NCBI GenBank assembly: GCA_017446025.1 | Contig: JAFSRR010000098.1 | Span: 1-34,943 of the forward strand | DNA from: Bacteroidales bacterium | GTDB taxonomy: Bacteria; Bacteroidota; Bacteroidia; Bacteroidales; UBA1402 | Direction of reading: 5' to 3' | DNA: 34,943 bases | Shown here: positions 1 through 8,539 of the stretch, one piece after another | Position numbering within the stretch: position 1 is the first letter of the stretch | Layout of the letters: each line of letters opens with the position of its first letter | Made by a program: the position numbers and the translations under genes | The notes under the pieces: model-generated | Database searches by the model: none | What the model was told of the DNA's origin: nothing | Seen by the model: only the letters and a program-made list of their open reading frames with translations

Positions 1-959
1 AAGTCTATCTGCTCAAGCCGATGAACTGCCCCCACCACTGCATGATCTACAAATGGCAGCCCCGCAGCTACAAGGACCTGCCCCTTCGTCTGGCCGAATT
101 CGGCACGGTCTATCGCTACGAGCAGAGCGGCGAGCTGCACGGCCTGACCCGCGTGCGTTCCTTCACGCAGGACGATGCCCATATTTTCTGCCGTCCCGAC
201 CAGGTGAAGGACGAGTTCATCCGTGTGATGGAAATCATCGAGATCATCTTCAAGTCGCTGAATTTCGACAAGGTAGAAGCTCAGATATCCCTGCGTGATC
301 CCAACAACAAGACCAAATATGTCGGTAGCGACGAAGTCTGGGCCAAAGCCGAACAGGCCATCGTCGAAGCTTGCCAGGAAAAAGGCCTGCAGGCCACCGT
401 CGAACTGGGCGAAGCCGCCTTCTACGGTCCCAAGCTCGACTTCATGGTACGCGACGCCATCGGCCGCCGTTGGCAGCTGGGCACCATCCAGGTCGACTAC
501 AACCTGCCCGAGCGCTTCCAGCTGGAATACACCGGCAGCGACAACCAGAAATACCGTCCGGTGATGATCCACCGCGCCCCCTTCGGCTCGATGGAACGCT
601 TCATCGCCGTGCTCATCGAGCACACCGGCGGCAAGTTCCCCCTGTGGCTCACCCCCGACCAGGTGGTCATCATGCCCATCAGCGAGAAATTCAACGACTA
701 CGCCACGGAGGTTTGCGAGCAGCTCAAGGCCCGCGACATCCGCGCCTTTGTCGACGACCGCAACGAAAAAATCGGCAAGAAGATCCGCGACAACGAGCTC
801 AAGCGCATCCCTTATTTGCTGATTGTCGGTGAGAAAGAGAAAGAAAATGGCGAAGTTTCTGTAAGAAAACAGGGCGGAATCGACCTCGGTTCGAAAAAAA
901 TTGCTACTTTTGCGGCCGACTTGCTCGAAGAGGTCGAGAAAATGGTCAACGTTATCTAA
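1..959 (+). CDS. thrS: Threonyl-tRNA synthetase, C-terminal part (5' end outside window)
   Basis: Cytoplasmic class II aminoacyl-tRNA synthetase that charges tRNA-Thr. The reading frame is already open at position 3 (VYLLKP before the first Met), so the gene begins upstream and the ATG at 21 is internal. Visible family marks are PMNCPHHC, which carries the Cys that binds catalytic zinc, the motif 2 region ([19 protein letters not shown]), motif 3 around FGSMERF, and the anticodon-binding domain from about position 655 onward ([10 protein letters not shown] ... GIDLGSKK). It ends in TAA 48 nt before infC. The order thrS-infC-rpmI-rplT is widespread in bacteria. A perfect TAnnTTTG box lies inside its 3' end at 905-912 and may give infC a private promoter. 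The missing N-terminal editing domains cannot be assessed. Confidence 0.97.
   Translation, partial: VYLLKPMNCPHHCMIYKWQPRSYKDLPLRLAEFGTVYRYEQSGELHGLTRVRSFTQDDAHIFCRPDQVKDEFIRVMEIIEIIFKSLNFDKVEAQISLRDPNNKTKYVGSDEVWAKAEQAIVEACQEKGLQATVELGEAAFYGPKLDFMVRDAIGRRWQLGTIQVDYNLPERFQLEYTGSDNQKYRPVMIHRAPFGSMERFIAVLIEHTGGKFPLWLTPDQVVIMPISEKFNDYATEVCEQLKARDIRAFVDDRNEKIGKKIRDNELKRIPYLLIVGEKEKENGEVSVRKQGGIDLGSKKIATFAADLLEEVEKMVNVI
905..912 (+). promoter_or_regulatory. Possible internal promoter (-7 box) for infC-rpmI-rplT
   Basis: TACTTTTG matches the Bacteroidetes -7 consensus TAnnTTTG exactly and lies about 95 nt before the infC start. No good TTTG is present 18-21 nt upstream, and the site is within thrS coding sequence, so this is a candidate only. 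Confidence 0.35.
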
Positions 960-1007
960 ACAAACAACTGATATTCAATAACAAAACCAACGAGCCGCTA
1001 GCTTTTA

Positions 1008-1595
1008 ATGAAGAACGACGATTTAAAGTTTCAGTATCGGATCAACAACAAGATCCGTGAAAGAGAAGTCAGATTGGTAGGCGACAACGTCGAGATGGGC
1101 ATCTATCGCATCGAAGAGGCCCTGCGCATTGCCGAAGACCAGCAACTGGACTTGGTGGAGATCTCCCCCAATGCCGTTCCGCCCGTTTGCAGAGTTATTG
1201 ACTATCAGAAGTTCCTGTACCAGCAGCGCAAGCGTCAGAAGGACCAGAAGGCCAAATCCACCAAGATAGTCATCAAGGAGATCCGCTTCGGCCCCCAGAC
1301 CGACGACCATGACTACAACTTCAAGCTCAAGCACGCCATCGATTTCCTCAAGGAAGGTTCCAAGGTGAAAGCCTACGTCTTCTTCCGCGGCCGCTCGATC
1401 ATGTTCAAGGAACAGGGCGAAGTGCTCCTGCTTCGTTTCGCCAACGATCTGGAGGAATACGGCAAGGTGGAGAGCATGCCCGTGCTCGAAGGCAAACGGA
1501 TGATCCTGATGCTGGCCCCCCACTCCAAGAAAGGCGGAGAAGGCAAGCCCAAGGCCCCCAAGCCAGAGGCAGATAAGGGAGAAAAAACTGAATAA
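1008..1595 (+). CDS. infC: Translation initiation factor IF-3
   Basis: Binds the 30S subunit, checks initiator tRNA and start codon, and keeps the subunits apart. The 195-residue protein has the usual two domains: an N-terminal domain opening with [17 protein letters not shown] and containing [20 protein letters not shown], a lysine-rich linker (about residues 75-90), and a C-terminal domain with the [17 protein letters not shown] signature and [10 protein letters not shown]. The last ~25 residues form a Lys/Glu/Pro-rich tail beyond the usual end, as seen in other Bacteroidetes. The start is an ordinary ATG, unlike the AUU used for autoregulation in Escherichia coli. It sits 48 nt after thrS and 55 nt before rpmI and is probably cotranscribed with them. 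Confidence 0.97.
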   Translation: MKNDDLKFQYRINNKIREREVRLVGDNVEMGIYRIEEALRIAEDQQLDLVEISPNAVPPVCRVIDYQKFLYQQRKRQKDQKAKSTKIVIKEIRFGPQTDDHDYNFKLKHAIDFLKEGSKVKAYVFFRGRSIMFKEQGEVLLLRFANDLEEYGKVESMPVLEGKRMILMLAPHSKKGGEGKPKAPKPEADKGEKTE

Positions 1596-1650
1596 CCGTG
1601 TGAACGGCATTATAAACAACAAATTATTAAACAACTAAAAGTAAAGCATC

Positions 1651-1848
1651 ATGCCAAAGATGAAAACTAACTCCGGTTCAAAAAAGAGGTTCGCCCTTAC
1701 CGGAACAGGTAAAATCAAGAGAAAACATGCGTTCAAGAGTCACATCCTGACCAAGAAGACCACCAAGCAGAAACGCAACCTGCAGCACACCGACCTGGTG
1801 GACAAGTCCAATGTCGGTTCCGTACGCAGCCTGCTGGCCCTCAAATAA
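1651..1848 (+). CDS. rpmI: 50S ribosomal protein L35
   Basis: A 65-residue basic protein of the large ribosomal subunit. It shows the L35 signature near the N-terminus ([13 protein letters not shown], then [19 protein letters not shown]), and its length matches the family. The ATG at 1651 follows an A-rich stretch, typical of Bacteroidetes starts that lack a strong Shine-Dalgarno. It lies between infC and rplT in the conserved initiation-factor/ribosomal-protein cluster. The following 101-nt gap to rplT is long for this cluster; I see no confident hairpin or promoter in it, though it would be the place to look for L20 autoregulation. Confidence 0.97.
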   Translation: MPKMKTNSGSKKRFALTGTGKIKRKHAFKSHILTKKTTKQKRNLQHTDLVDKSNVGSVRSLLALK

Positions 1849-1949
1849 GCCGCTGTTTTTTGAATTACTTTTATTATTAACCGAATGCATTAGCTCCTAA
1901 GTTCAATCTGTGAAGTTTTTGACGCTAACATTCATTACACAACACTACA

Positions 1950-2300
1950 ATGCCAAGATCAGTAAACCACGTTGCTTCTAGAGCAAAAAGAAAGAAAATC
2001 CTTAACTTGACCAAGGGTTATTTCGGATCGAGAAAGAATGTCTGGACCGTTGCCAAGAATACTTGGGAAAAAGGTCTCACCTATGCATACCGCGACCGTA
2101 AGGCCAAAAAGAGAGATTTCCGCGCCCTGTGGATCCAGCGTATCAACGCTGCCGCCCGTCAGGAAGGTTTCTCCTACAGCCGTCTGATGGGTGCCCTGCA
2201 CAAAGCCGGCATCGAAATCAACCGCAAGGTCCTGGCCGACCTGGCCATGAACGAGCCCCAGGCTTTCAAGGCCATCGTGGAGAAGGCAAAGAACGCCTAA
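1950..2300 (+). CDS. rplT: 50S ribosomal protein L20
   Basis: Large-subunit assembly protein that binds 23S rRNA early; in several bacteria it also represses its own operon. At 116 residues it has the normal family length. It opens with the basic RNA-binding extension ([29 protein letters not shown]) and continues with the globular part [26 protein letters not shown]. It is the last gene of the thrS-infC-rpmI-rplT group and is followed after 20 nt by an intrinsic terminator. The T-tract of that terminator is shared with the -33 element of the next transcription unit, a 6S-like RNA. Confidence 0.97.
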   Translation: MPRSVNHVASRAKRKKILNLTKGYFGSRKNVWTVAKNTWEKGLTYAYRDRKAKKRDFRALWIQRINAAARQEGFSYSRLMGALHKAGIEINRKVLADLAMNEPQAFKAIVEKAKNA

Positions 2301-2320
2301 GTGTGATTCATATACAGATA

Positions 2321-2356
2321 AAAAAACCGGGAATCGAAAGATTTCCGGTTTTTTTT
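2321..2356 (+). terminator. Intrinsic terminator of the infC-rpmI-rplT unit
   Basis: A hairpin with a 9-bp stem (2325-2333 with 2342-2350, including one G-U pair) and an 8-nt loop is followed by a run of eight or more T residues. It begins 20 nt after the rplT stop codon. Confidence 0.88.
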
Positions 2357-2387
2357 GTACACATCCCGAATTTTTGTCTTATATTTG
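2353..2387 (+). promoter_or_regulatory. Bacteroidetes-type promoter of the 6S-like RNA
   Basis: TATATTTG at 2380-2387 is an exact TAnnTTTG -7 box. TTTG at 2353-2356 is placed 23 nt upstream as the -33 element and coincides with the end of the rplT terminator T-tract. The predicted start, about 5-7 nt after the box, falls at 2392-2394, exactly where the closing stem of the downstream RNA begins. Confidence 0.75.
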
Positions 2388-2391
2388 TTCC

Positions 2392-2582
2392 GGAAGTCGC
2401 GTTGAGCATTTCGGGAAACTCATCAAATTAAACGAAACACCGAGGCTAAGCTTGATTTTCCAATGGCGGGCTACATCCCTTCGGGGATTGTCCTACGGGG
2501 CACGGTAGATTACAAAGGGAAATCGGCACTCAAATCTTGTCATACGGAGTTTTCGCGCAACCATCAACGCGGCTTCTTTTTT
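2392..2582 (+). ncRNA. ssrS: 6S-like structured small RNA downstream of rplT
   Basis: An independent ~190-nt non-coding RNA. Its ends pair: GAAGTCGCGTTGA at 2393-2405 is complementary over 13 positions (one G-U) to 2564-2576, which is followed directly by six T residues, so the closing stem is also the terminator. Inside, GAAACTC (2415-2421) pairs with 2547-2554 with one bulge, then a wide A-rich bubble follows, then an apical part where 2454-2461 pairs with 2517-2524 and a tetraloop hairpin ATCCC-TTCG-GGGAT lies at 2475-2488. A long rod with a large central bubble is the 6S RNA layout; 6S mimics an open promoter and holds RNA polymerase. I recall the Bacteroidales-1 RNA motif as also lying downstream of rplT with a Bacteroidetes promoter. 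The 6S assignment is inference; the RNA gene itself is well supported. It fills most of the 344-nt gap between rplT and lysA. Confidence 0.8.
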
Positions 2583-2644
2583 GTTTGCTTAGCAGCCGCA
2601 TAGTTTTTCTATTTCTTAGCCAACAATTGCGGACACTCCACCTT

Positions 2645-3808
2645 TTAAGCCAAATCATCTGAGAAATAAGACTTTGGCGTCGGACGCAAGTTGTAGTTCG
2701 ACGACATAGTCTCGCCGTAGGCGCCGGCTGTGCGGATGGCCACCAAGTCGCCTCGCCGGGTCTTGCCCAGTGGCACTTCCTTGCCGAAACAATCTGAAGA
2801 CTCGCAGATAGGTCCCACCACATCGTATTTCTCCACTTCCCCGTCGGAAGAGATGTTTTCAATCTTGTGATATGCCTGGTAGAGGGCCGGGCGGATGAGT
2901 TCGGTCATGCCGGCATCCAGGATGGCAAACTGTTTGACACTGCCCTGCTTGACATACAGCACCTTGGATATCAGGCTGCCGCACTGGGCCACCACCGAAC
3001 GGCCGGGCTCCACGTGCAGGCTCTGGTCGGGACGCAGGCGCAGCATCCGACGGATGGTCGAGAAATACTCGGCAAAATCGGGGATGGCCGCCTCGTCGGG
3101 ATGATGGTAGTCCACGCCCAGACCGCCGCCCAGGTTGATGTGCTCGACCGAGAGGTTGCGCCGGGCCAGCTGGGCCTGTATCTCGTTGACACGCGAACAA
3201 AGGCCGGCAAAGTTGTTCATTTCCAGGATCTGAGAGCCAATATGGAAATGCAGTCCCACGAGCTTGACATGCGGCAAGGCCAGCGTCAAGTCGATGACAG
3301 CGTCCACATCGCACAGATTGATGCCGAACTTGTTTTCCTTCAAGCCCGTAGTGATGTAATGATGTGTGTCGGCCTGCACGTCGGGGTTGATGCGCAGGGC
3401 TACCGGAGCGGTCACTCCTTTGGCTGCGGCCAGGGCGTCGATTACTTCCAGTTCGGGCACCGATTCGACATTGAAGCAGAAGATGCCGGCCTCCAGGGCC
3501 AGGTTGATCTCCCAGTCGCTCTTGCCCACCCCGGCAAAGACTATCTTGTCGGCCGGCACCCCGGCTTTGAGGGCTGCACGGATCTCACCGCCGCTCACGC
3601 AGTCGATGCCGAAGCCGTACATCTGTATCATTGACACAATACGTGGGTTGGCGTTGGCCTTGATGGCATAGTGCACATTGACCCGGTTTTTCTGGGCTTC
3701 GTTTTTCAAGGTGTCCAAGGTCTGGCGCAATACGTCCAGATCATAATAATAAAAAGGTGTCTCCAGGGAGGTAAAAGCCTTTAAGGGGAAGTTTCCTTTT
3801 GTTTCCAT
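2645..3808 (-). CDS. lysA: Diaminopimelate decarboxylase
   Basis: PLP enzyme that decarboxylates meso-diaminopimelate to L-lysine, the last step of the pathway. The 387-residue protein is a fold-III decarboxylase: YAIKAN places the PLP lysine at residue 50; HFHIGSQI and the glycine loop GGGLGVDY follow; EPGRSVVAQCG contacts phosphate and substrate; CESSDCFGK near the C-terminus supplies the active-site Cys and is followed by AGAYGETMSSNYN. The ATG start lies one base after the lysC stop, so translational coupling is likely. It is the last gene of the his-ftsE-lysC-lysA operon. No clear terminator is seen between its end and the oppositely oriented 6S-like RNA 62 nt away. Confidence 0.95.
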   Translation of the reverse strand: METKGNFPLKAFTSLETPFYYYDLDVLRQTLDTLKNEAQKNRVNVHYAIKANANPRIVSMIQMYGFGIDCVSGGEIRAALKAGVPADKIVFAGVGKSDWEINLALEAGIFCFNVESVPELEVIDALAAAKGVTAPVALRINPDVQADTHHYITTGLKENKFGINLCDVDAVIDLTLALPHVKLVGLHFHIGSQILEMNNFAGLCSRVNEIQAQLARRNLSVEHINLGGGLGVDYHHPDEAAIPDFAEYFSTIRRMLRLRPDQSLHVEPGRSVVAQCGSLISKVLYVKQGSVKQFAILDAGMTELIRPALYQAYHKIENISSDGEVEKYDVVGPICESSDCFGKEVPLGKTRRGDLVAIRTAGAYGETMSSNYNLRPTPKSYFSDDLA

Positions 3809-3809
3809 A

Positions 3810-5123
3810 TCAGTTGAAAAGGTGGTTACTCAATGCCTGCAGGGTGCGCTGCTTGTCTTCGGCCTTGATGAGCAGCGAGATATTGTAGTTGCTGCCGCCA
3901 TAGGAAATCATGCGGACAGGGATATCCTTCACAGCATCAATGACTTTTGATTCGAATCCGATGTTGTCCCATTCCAAGTCGCCCACAACGCAGACTATCA
4001 CCATGTTCTTATCGACGGTGACCGTGCCGATCTTCTTCAGTTCGTCCATGATCTCGCCCAGATGGCGGTCGTTGTCGATGGTCATGGAGATACCCACCTC
4101 CGAGGTGCAGATCATGTCGATGGGCGTCTGGTAGCTCTCGAAGATCTCGAACACGCGGCGCAGGAAGCCGTAGGCCAGCAGCATGCGGCCCGATTTGATC
4201 TTGATGGCGATGATGTTGTCCTTGGCGGCCACGGCCTTGATCTTGTGACGTTCTGTCTCGTTGGAGATGAGCGTGCCGGGGGCCTGGGGCTCCATGGTGT
4301 TGAGCAGGCGCACGGGAATCTTGGCCAACTTGGCAGGCAGGATGCAGGTCGGATGCAGGATCTTGGCCCCGAAATAGGCCAGCTCGGCAGCTTCGTCAAA
4401 GCTGAGCATCGACACGGGCGAAGTCTTCTCCACCACCCGGGGGTCGTTGTTGTGCATGCCGTCGATGTCGGTCCAGATCTGGATCTCGTCGGCCTGGACA
4501 GCGGCGCCAATCAGGGATGCCGAATAGTCGCTGCCGCCACGGGTCAGGTTATCGACCTCGCCGTAGGCATTCAGGCAGATGAAGCCCTGGGTCACGTAGA
4601 TGTCGGCACCGGGCTGCTCCTCGAGCAGACGGCTCAGATTTTCCTTGATATAGAGCGTGTCGGGCTCAGCGTTCTTGTTGATGCGCATGAAATCCAGGGC
4701 CGGCAGCATCACGGCGTTGACGCCCTTTTCGAGCAGGTAGTTGTGGAACATCATCGTCGAGAGCAGTTCGCCCTGCGAGACGATGGCCTTCTCCTCGAAC
4801 AGCGTGAAGAGCTTGCGTGTCAGCGAGCGGATGTAGTCGAAATGCTGCTTGATCGATTCCAGGGCCTTGGCCTTGTACTCCTTGGTGTCGTAGAGCTCGT
4901 CTATTTCACGGAAGTATTTCAGTTCCAATGCATTGATAAGGTCATTGGCACCATCCGGATTTTTCTTGTAGAGATAGTCAGCTATCTCGAGCAGGCTGTT
5001 AGTCGTGCCGGACATAGCCGACAGGACGACGATTTTCTGCTGGCCGTCAGAAATGATCTTGACGACGTTTTTCATACGCTGGGCAGAACCGACCGACGTT
5101 CCGCCGAATTTCAATACTCGCAT
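3810..5123 (-). CDS. lysC: Aspartate kinase, monofunctional
   Basis: Phosphorylates aspartate, opening the aspartate-family pathway to DAP, lysine, threonine and methionine. The 437-residue protein starts with the kinase signature KFGGTSVGSAQRM and carries GGSDYSASLIGAAVQADEIQIWTDIDGM for substrate and ATP binding, followed by a C-terminal pair of ACT regulatory domains (from about residue 295; MICTSEVGISMTID, then NMVIVCVVGD). There is no homoserine dehydrogenase domain. The ACT repeats imply allosteric feedback control, probably by lysine given the partner gene, though the ligand cannot be read from sequence. It is 5 nt behind the FtsE-like gene and 1 nt ahead of lysA, so there is no room for a lysine riboswitch. 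Confidence 0.95.
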   Translation of the reverse strand: MRVLKFGGTSVGSAQRMKNVVKIISDGQQKIVVLSAMSGTTNSLLEIADYLYKKNPDGANDLINALELKYFREIDELYDTKEYKAKALESIKQHFDYIRSLTRKLFTLFEEKAIVSQGELLSTMMFHNYLLEKGVNAVMLPALDFMRINKNAEPDTLYIKENLSRLLEEQPGADIYVTQGFICLNAYGEVDNLTRGGSDYSASLIGAAVQADEIQIWTDIDGMHNNDPRVVEKTSPVSMLSFDEAAELAYFGAKILHPTCILPAKLAKIPVRLLNTMEPQAPGTLISNETERHKIKAVAAKDNIIAIKIKSGRMLLAYGFLRRVFEIFESYQTPIDMICTSEVGISMTIDNDRHLGEIMDELKKIGTVTVDKNMVIVCVVGDLEWDNIGFESKVIDAVKDIPVRMISYGGSNYNISLLIKAEDKQRTLQALSNHLFN

Positions 5124-5128
5124 ATTCG

Positions 5129-5827
5129 TTATTTGGTTTCGTTACAAGTCAAATTACCGTTCTCACATTTCATGACACGGCCCGGAAAGCTTTCCAAAAA
5201 GCTCAGGTTGTGGGTGGTCATGATCACTGTGGTGCCGCCCTGGCGGATATCGTGCAGCAGTTGCACGATGGCCTGGCTGGTCTCCACGTCCAGGTTGCCC
5301 GTCGGCTCGTCGGCCAGGATCACGGCCGGATGGTTGAGCAGGGCGCGGGCGATGACCATACGCTGCTGCTCACCGCCGGAAAGTTCGTGGGGCATCTTGT
5401 AGCCTTTGTTCTGCATGCCCACCTGGGTGAGGACTTCCTCGATGCGCTGGGCGATCTCGAGTTTGTCTTTCCAGCCGGTGGCTTTGAGCACAAACTTCAG
5501 GTTATCTTCTATTGTCCTGTCTGTCAGAAGTTTGAAATCCTGAAAAACAATACCCAGCTCACGGCGCAGGGCCAGGGCCTTGCGGGCCTTCATGCCGATG
5601 AGGTCGTAGTCGAAAATGCGCGCCTCGGCCTCAGGCAGGAGGTCTTTGCGACGCAGGGGCACTTCGGCATAGAGCGTCTTGAGCAGCGTGCTCTTGCCCG
5701 ATCCCACCTTGCCGATGAGATAGACAAACTCGCCTTTCTGTACTTCAAAAGAGACATCCTTCAGGACAATGTAGTCGTCCAGGCAGATATCCACATGCTC
5801 GTAACGGATCAATGTATTGTTTTCCAT
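5129..5827 (-). CDS. ftsE: FtsE-like ABC transporter ATP-binding protein
   Basis: A cytoplasmic ABC ATPase of the FtsE/LolD class. In the family, FtsE with the membrane protein FtsX transmits force across the inner membrane to activate peptidoglycan hydrolases at the division site. The 232 residues include Walker A GKVGSGKST (39-47), the Q-loop FQDF (95-98), signature LSGGEQQ (149-155), Walker B VILADEP (169-175), the D-loop and the switch His in TTH (206). No transmembrane partner lies next to it, so FtsX must be elsewhere if this is FtsE. It lies between hisIE (12 nt) and lysC (5 nt) in one operon, an unexpected place for a division gene apart from the link through DAP and cell-wall synthesis. 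Other ABC export roles remain possible. Confidence 0.8.
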   Translation of the reverse strand: MENNTLIRYEHVDICLDDYIVLKDVSFEVQKGEFVYLIGKVGSGKSTLLKTLYAEVPLRRKDLLPEAEARIFDYDLIGMKARKALALRRELGIVFQDFKLLTDRTIEDNLKFVLKATGWKDKLEIAQRIEEVLTQVGMQNKGYKMPHELSGGEQQRMVIARALLNHPAVILADEPTGNLDVETSQAIVQLLHDIRQGGTTVIMTTHNLSFLESFPGRVMKCENGNLTCNETK

Positions 5828-5839
5828 AGGACAGAAAGC

Positions 5840-6439
5840 TTATTTATGGCGTTTTTTCAGTTCCTTGCCCAGGTCTTCGAGGCGGTAGCCCTTCGACGTG
5901 AGCAGCACGATGAGATGATAGACCAGGTCGGAAGCCTCATAGAGGAAGCGCTCGTCGTTGCCGTCGACAGCCTCGATCACCGTCTCGACGGCCTCCTCGC
6001 CCACTTTCTGGGCCATGCGCTTGACACCGTCCCGGAACAGGGAGGTGGTATAGGAGCCGTCGGGCATCTCCTCGTGGCGACGGTCGATGAAATCCTGCAG
6101 GTAGCGCAGGAACTCGAAATCGCCCAGGCGGTTCTCCTCGTTGAAGCAGGTCTCGGCCCCCGTGTGGCAGACCGGGCCGGTGGGATTGACCTTGATGAGC
6201 AGGGTGTCGTGGTCGCAGTCGTCGGTGATGGACACCACATTGAGGAAGTGACCGCTGGTCTCTCCCTTGGTCCACAGACACTTGCGTGTGCGGCTGTAGA
6301 AGGTCACCTTGCCATCACGCTCGGTTTTGGCCAGGGCTTCTTCGTTCATGAATCCCAGCATCAGGACCTTGCCGGTCTTGTTGTCCTGGATGACGGCCGG
6401 AATCAGGCCGCCCATTTTTTCAAAATCCAAATTCTTCAT
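5840..6439 (-). CDS. hisIE: Bifunctional phosphoribosyl-AMP cyclohydrolase / phosphoribosyl-ATP pyrophosphatase
   Basis: Carries out steps 2 and 3 of histidine synthesis. Residues 1 to about 108 are the HisI cyclohydrolase: FYSRTRKCLWTKGETSG, the metal-binding DDCDHD (73-78), and Cys91, His92 and Cys98 in PVCHTGAETCF. The rest is HisE pyrophosphatase: SYTTSLF, KVGEEAVE (145-152) and EASDLVYHLIVLL. At 199 residues it has the normal length for the fused form. The start codon shares one base with the hisF stop (TAATG), a sign of tight coupling. The FtsE-like gene follows 12 nt later. Confidence 0.96.
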   Translation of the reverse strand: MKNLDFEKMGGLIPAVIQDNKTGKVLMLGFMNEEALAKTERDGKVTFYSRTRKCLWTKGETSGHFLNVVSITDDCDHDTLLIKVNPTGPVCHTGAETCFNEENRLGDFEFLRYLQDFIDRRHEEMPDGSYTTSLFRDGVKRMAQKVGEEAVETVIEAVDGNDERFLYEASDLVYHLIVLLTSKGYRLEDLGKELKKRHK

Positions 6440-7194
6440 TATCTCACTATAATTCCTTCTTGTTTCAAATAGGCCTTCAAATCGGCGATGCGTATCTCCC
6501 CGAAATGGAACACGCTGGCGGCCAGGGCTGCGTCGGCATGGCCCAGGGCAAAAGCGTCGCGAAAATGCGCCATGGTGCCGGCCCCGCCCGAGGCGATGAC
6601 CGGAATGCCCAGGGAGTCGGCCAGACGAGCCAGGGCCTCGTTGGCATAACCCGTCTTGACACCGTCGTGGTTCATGCTGGTGAACAATATCTCGCCAGCG
6701 CCCCGCTCCTGCACCTCGTGCGCCCAGTCAAACAGCTCACGCTCTGTGGGGATGCGGCCGCCGTTGACATAGCATATCCAGCGTCCGTCGGCTTCGAGGC
6801 GGGCATCGATGGCGGCCACGCAGATCTGCGAACCGAAATGATGCGCGATCTCGCCGATGAGTTCAGGCCGGCGCAAGGCGGCCGAGTTGACCGAAACCTT
6901 GTCGGCCCCGGCATTGAGCATGCGCTCGATGTCGGAGAGTTCGTTGATGCCGCCGCCCACCGTGAAGGGAATGCTCAGGCGTTCGGCCACCCGGCGCACC
7001 AGGTCGGTGAAGGTCTTGCGGCCTTCGTGCGAAGCGGTGATGTCGAGATAGACCAGCTCGTCGGCGCCCTGCCGGCTATAATAGTCCCCCAGCTCCACGG
7101 GATCTCCGGCCTCGCGGAGATTCACGAAGTTGACGCCCTTGACGGTCTGCCCGTCCTTGACATCGAGACAGGGAATGATACGCTTGGCTAGCAT
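6439..7194 (-). CDS. hisF: Imidazole glycerol phosphate synthase, cyclase subunit
   Basis: A (beta/alpha)8 barrel enzyme that uses ammonia channelled from HisH to turn PRFAR into imidazole glycerol phosphate and AICAR. The catalytic pair falls at the classical positions: Asp11 ([10 protein letters not shown]) and Asp130 ([10 protein letters not shown]). The phosphate-binding strands FTVGGGI and IASGGAG are intact. The 251-residue length is typical. The gene overlaps hisA by 7 nt at its start and hisIE by 1 nt at its end, and its partner HisH is encoded two genes upstream. Confidence 0.97.
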   Translation of the reverse strand: MLAKRIIPCLDVKDGQTVKGVNFVNLREAGDPVELGDYYSRQGADELVYLDITASHEGRKTFTDLVRRVAERLSIPFTVGGGINELSDIERMLNAGADKVSVNSAALRRPELIGEIAHHFGSQICVAAIDARLEADGRWICYVNGGRIPTERELFDWAHEVQERGAGEILFTSMNHDGVKTGYANEALARLADSLGIPVIASGGAGTMAHFRDAFALGHADAALAASVFHFGEIRIADLKAYLKQEGIIVR

Positions 7195-7907
7195 AGCAGT
7201 CGGCTTAATTCACTCAACTTGATACGGCCTTCGTAAATGGCCTTGCCAAAGATCACTGCCGGAAGACCGGCCTCGGAGAGGGCTTCCAGATCGGCCAGGG
7301 AACTCACTCCCCCGCTGGCGATGACATACAGCCCAGGCAGGGCCTGCATCATGTCGCGGTACAATGCCACAGAGGGTCCTTGCAGCATGCCGTCCACACT
7401 GATGTCTGTGCAGATGGTCATGGTGATGCCCTTTTTCATGTAGCCTTCCAGATATGGCAGCAGGTCCAGGTCGGTGCCGTCCTGCCAGCCGTTCACGGCA
7501 ATCTTGCCATCGCGCACGTCGCTGCCCAGAATGATGCGGTCGCCGCCGTAGGTCCTGAGCCAGCGCTCGAACACCTCGGGTTCATGCACGGCAATGCTGC
7601 CGCCCGTCACCATCCGGGCGCCGCACTCGAAAGCGATGCGCAGGTCGTCGTCGCTTTTCAGGCCGCCGCCGAAGTCGACCACCAGGCCGGTGCCTGCAGC
7701 CAGACGCTCCAGGGTCTTCCAATTGACGATGTGCCGGGCTTTGGCGCCATCCAGATCGACCACATGGAGCCGGCGGATGCCTGCCGCCTCGAAGGCTTTG
7801 GCCACCTCGAGCGGATCGTCGTGATAGACCCGGGCGCGGGCATAATCGCCCTGCGACAGGCGTACGCACTTGCCCTCGATGACGTCTATGGCGGGTATCA
7901 GTTCCAT
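7188..7907 (-). CDS. hisA: ProFAR isomerase (phosphoribosylformimino-AICAR-phosphate isomerase)
   Basis: Amadori isomerase that converts ProFAR to PRFAR, the substrate of HisFH. The 239-residue half-barrel duplication starts [17 protein letters not shown], with catalytic Asp8 and the second Asp at 130 ([10 protein letters not shown]). The phosphate-binding motifs DFGGGLKSD and IASGGVSS are present. It overlaps the next gene, hisF, by 7 nt and follows hisH after 21 nt. Its placement between hisH and hisF is the standard bacterial order. Confidence 0.97.
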   Translation of the reverse strand: MELIPAIDVIEGKCVRLSQGDYARARVYHDDPLEVAKAFEAAGIRRLHVVDLDGAKARHIVNWKTLERLAAGTGLVVDFGGGLKSDDDLRIAFECGARMVTGGSIAVHEPEVFERWLRTYGGDRIILGSDVRDGKIAVNGWQDGTDLDLLPYLEGYMKKGITMTICTDISVDGMLQGPSVALYRDMMQALPGLYVIASGGVSSLADLEALSEAGLPAVIFGKAIYEGRIKLSELSRLLC

Positions 7908-7928
7908 CTGGTCGTTATCTTGTTTGTC

Positions 7929-8519
7929 CTACAAATCCAAAAAATGCCTCAACAAGCGGGCCCCGTTGTCGCTGCTCTTTTCCGGGTGGAACTGGACAGC
8001 GTAGAAATTGTCCTTGTGCAGGGCCGCACTGAAGGGCTGCACATAGTCTGTACGGGCGATGGTCGCAGCACACAGCTCGGCATAGTAGCTGTGCACATAA
8101 TAGACATAGCTGTCTTCCATCTCCGCATCGAACAGGGGCGTGGAAAGACCGTGGATCGTGTTCCAGCCCATGTGCGGTATCTTGTCGTTGGCCGTGGCCG
8201 GCACGAAACGCTTTACCTCCGTATCGAAGATGCCCAGGCAGTCGACGTCGCCCTCTTCGCTGTGACGGCACATCAGCTGCAGGCCGATGCAGATGCCCAG
8301 CACCGGCTGACGAAGGCTCACGATGAGCTCGTCGAGGCGGTGTTCGCGCAGGTAGGCCATCGTCGTGGAAGCCTCTCCCACCCCGGGAAATATCACCTTG
8401 TCGGCCCGGCGGATCAGGTCGGGCGAGTCGGTCACCACAGGCTCCACACCCAGGCGGCGGAGCGCATGCCCCACAGAGAGGATGTTTCCTGCGTTGTATT
8501 TGATGACGGCTACTTCCAT
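7929..8519 (-). CDS. hisH: Imidazole glycerol phosphate synthase, glutamine amidotransferase subunit
   Basis: Class I glutaminase that supplies ammonia to HisF. The triad is visible: Cys77 in GICIGLQLMC, and His178 and Glu180 in QFHPEKS. The start chosen is the ATG at 8519 (MEVAVIKYNAGN), giving 196 residues, the usual size. A longer frame back to a TTG at 8570 exists, but it would begin upstream of a strong promoter at 8540-8570 and inside the end of the CCA-transferase gene. This is the first gene of the his-ftsE-lysC-lysA operon. The leader is only about 15 nt, so no attenuator or T-box can precede it. Confidence 0.96.
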   Translation of the reverse strand: MEVAVIKYNAGNILSVGHALRRLGVEPVVTDSPDLIRRADKVIFPGVGEASTTMAYLREHRLDELIVSLRQPVLGICIGLQLMCRHSEEGDVDCLGIFDTEVKRFVPATANDKIPHMGWNTIHGLSTPLFDAEMEDSYVYYVHSYYAELCAATIARTDYVQPFSAALHKDNFYAVQFHPEKSSDNGARLLRHFLDL

Positions 8520-8539
8520 TTCGACAAGATTTAAGGCTG

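Noticed and set aside
1849..1949. L20 autoregulatory leader between rpmI and rplT
   Set aside because: The 101-nt gap is suggestive, but I could not find a convincing stem or pseudoknot by eye.
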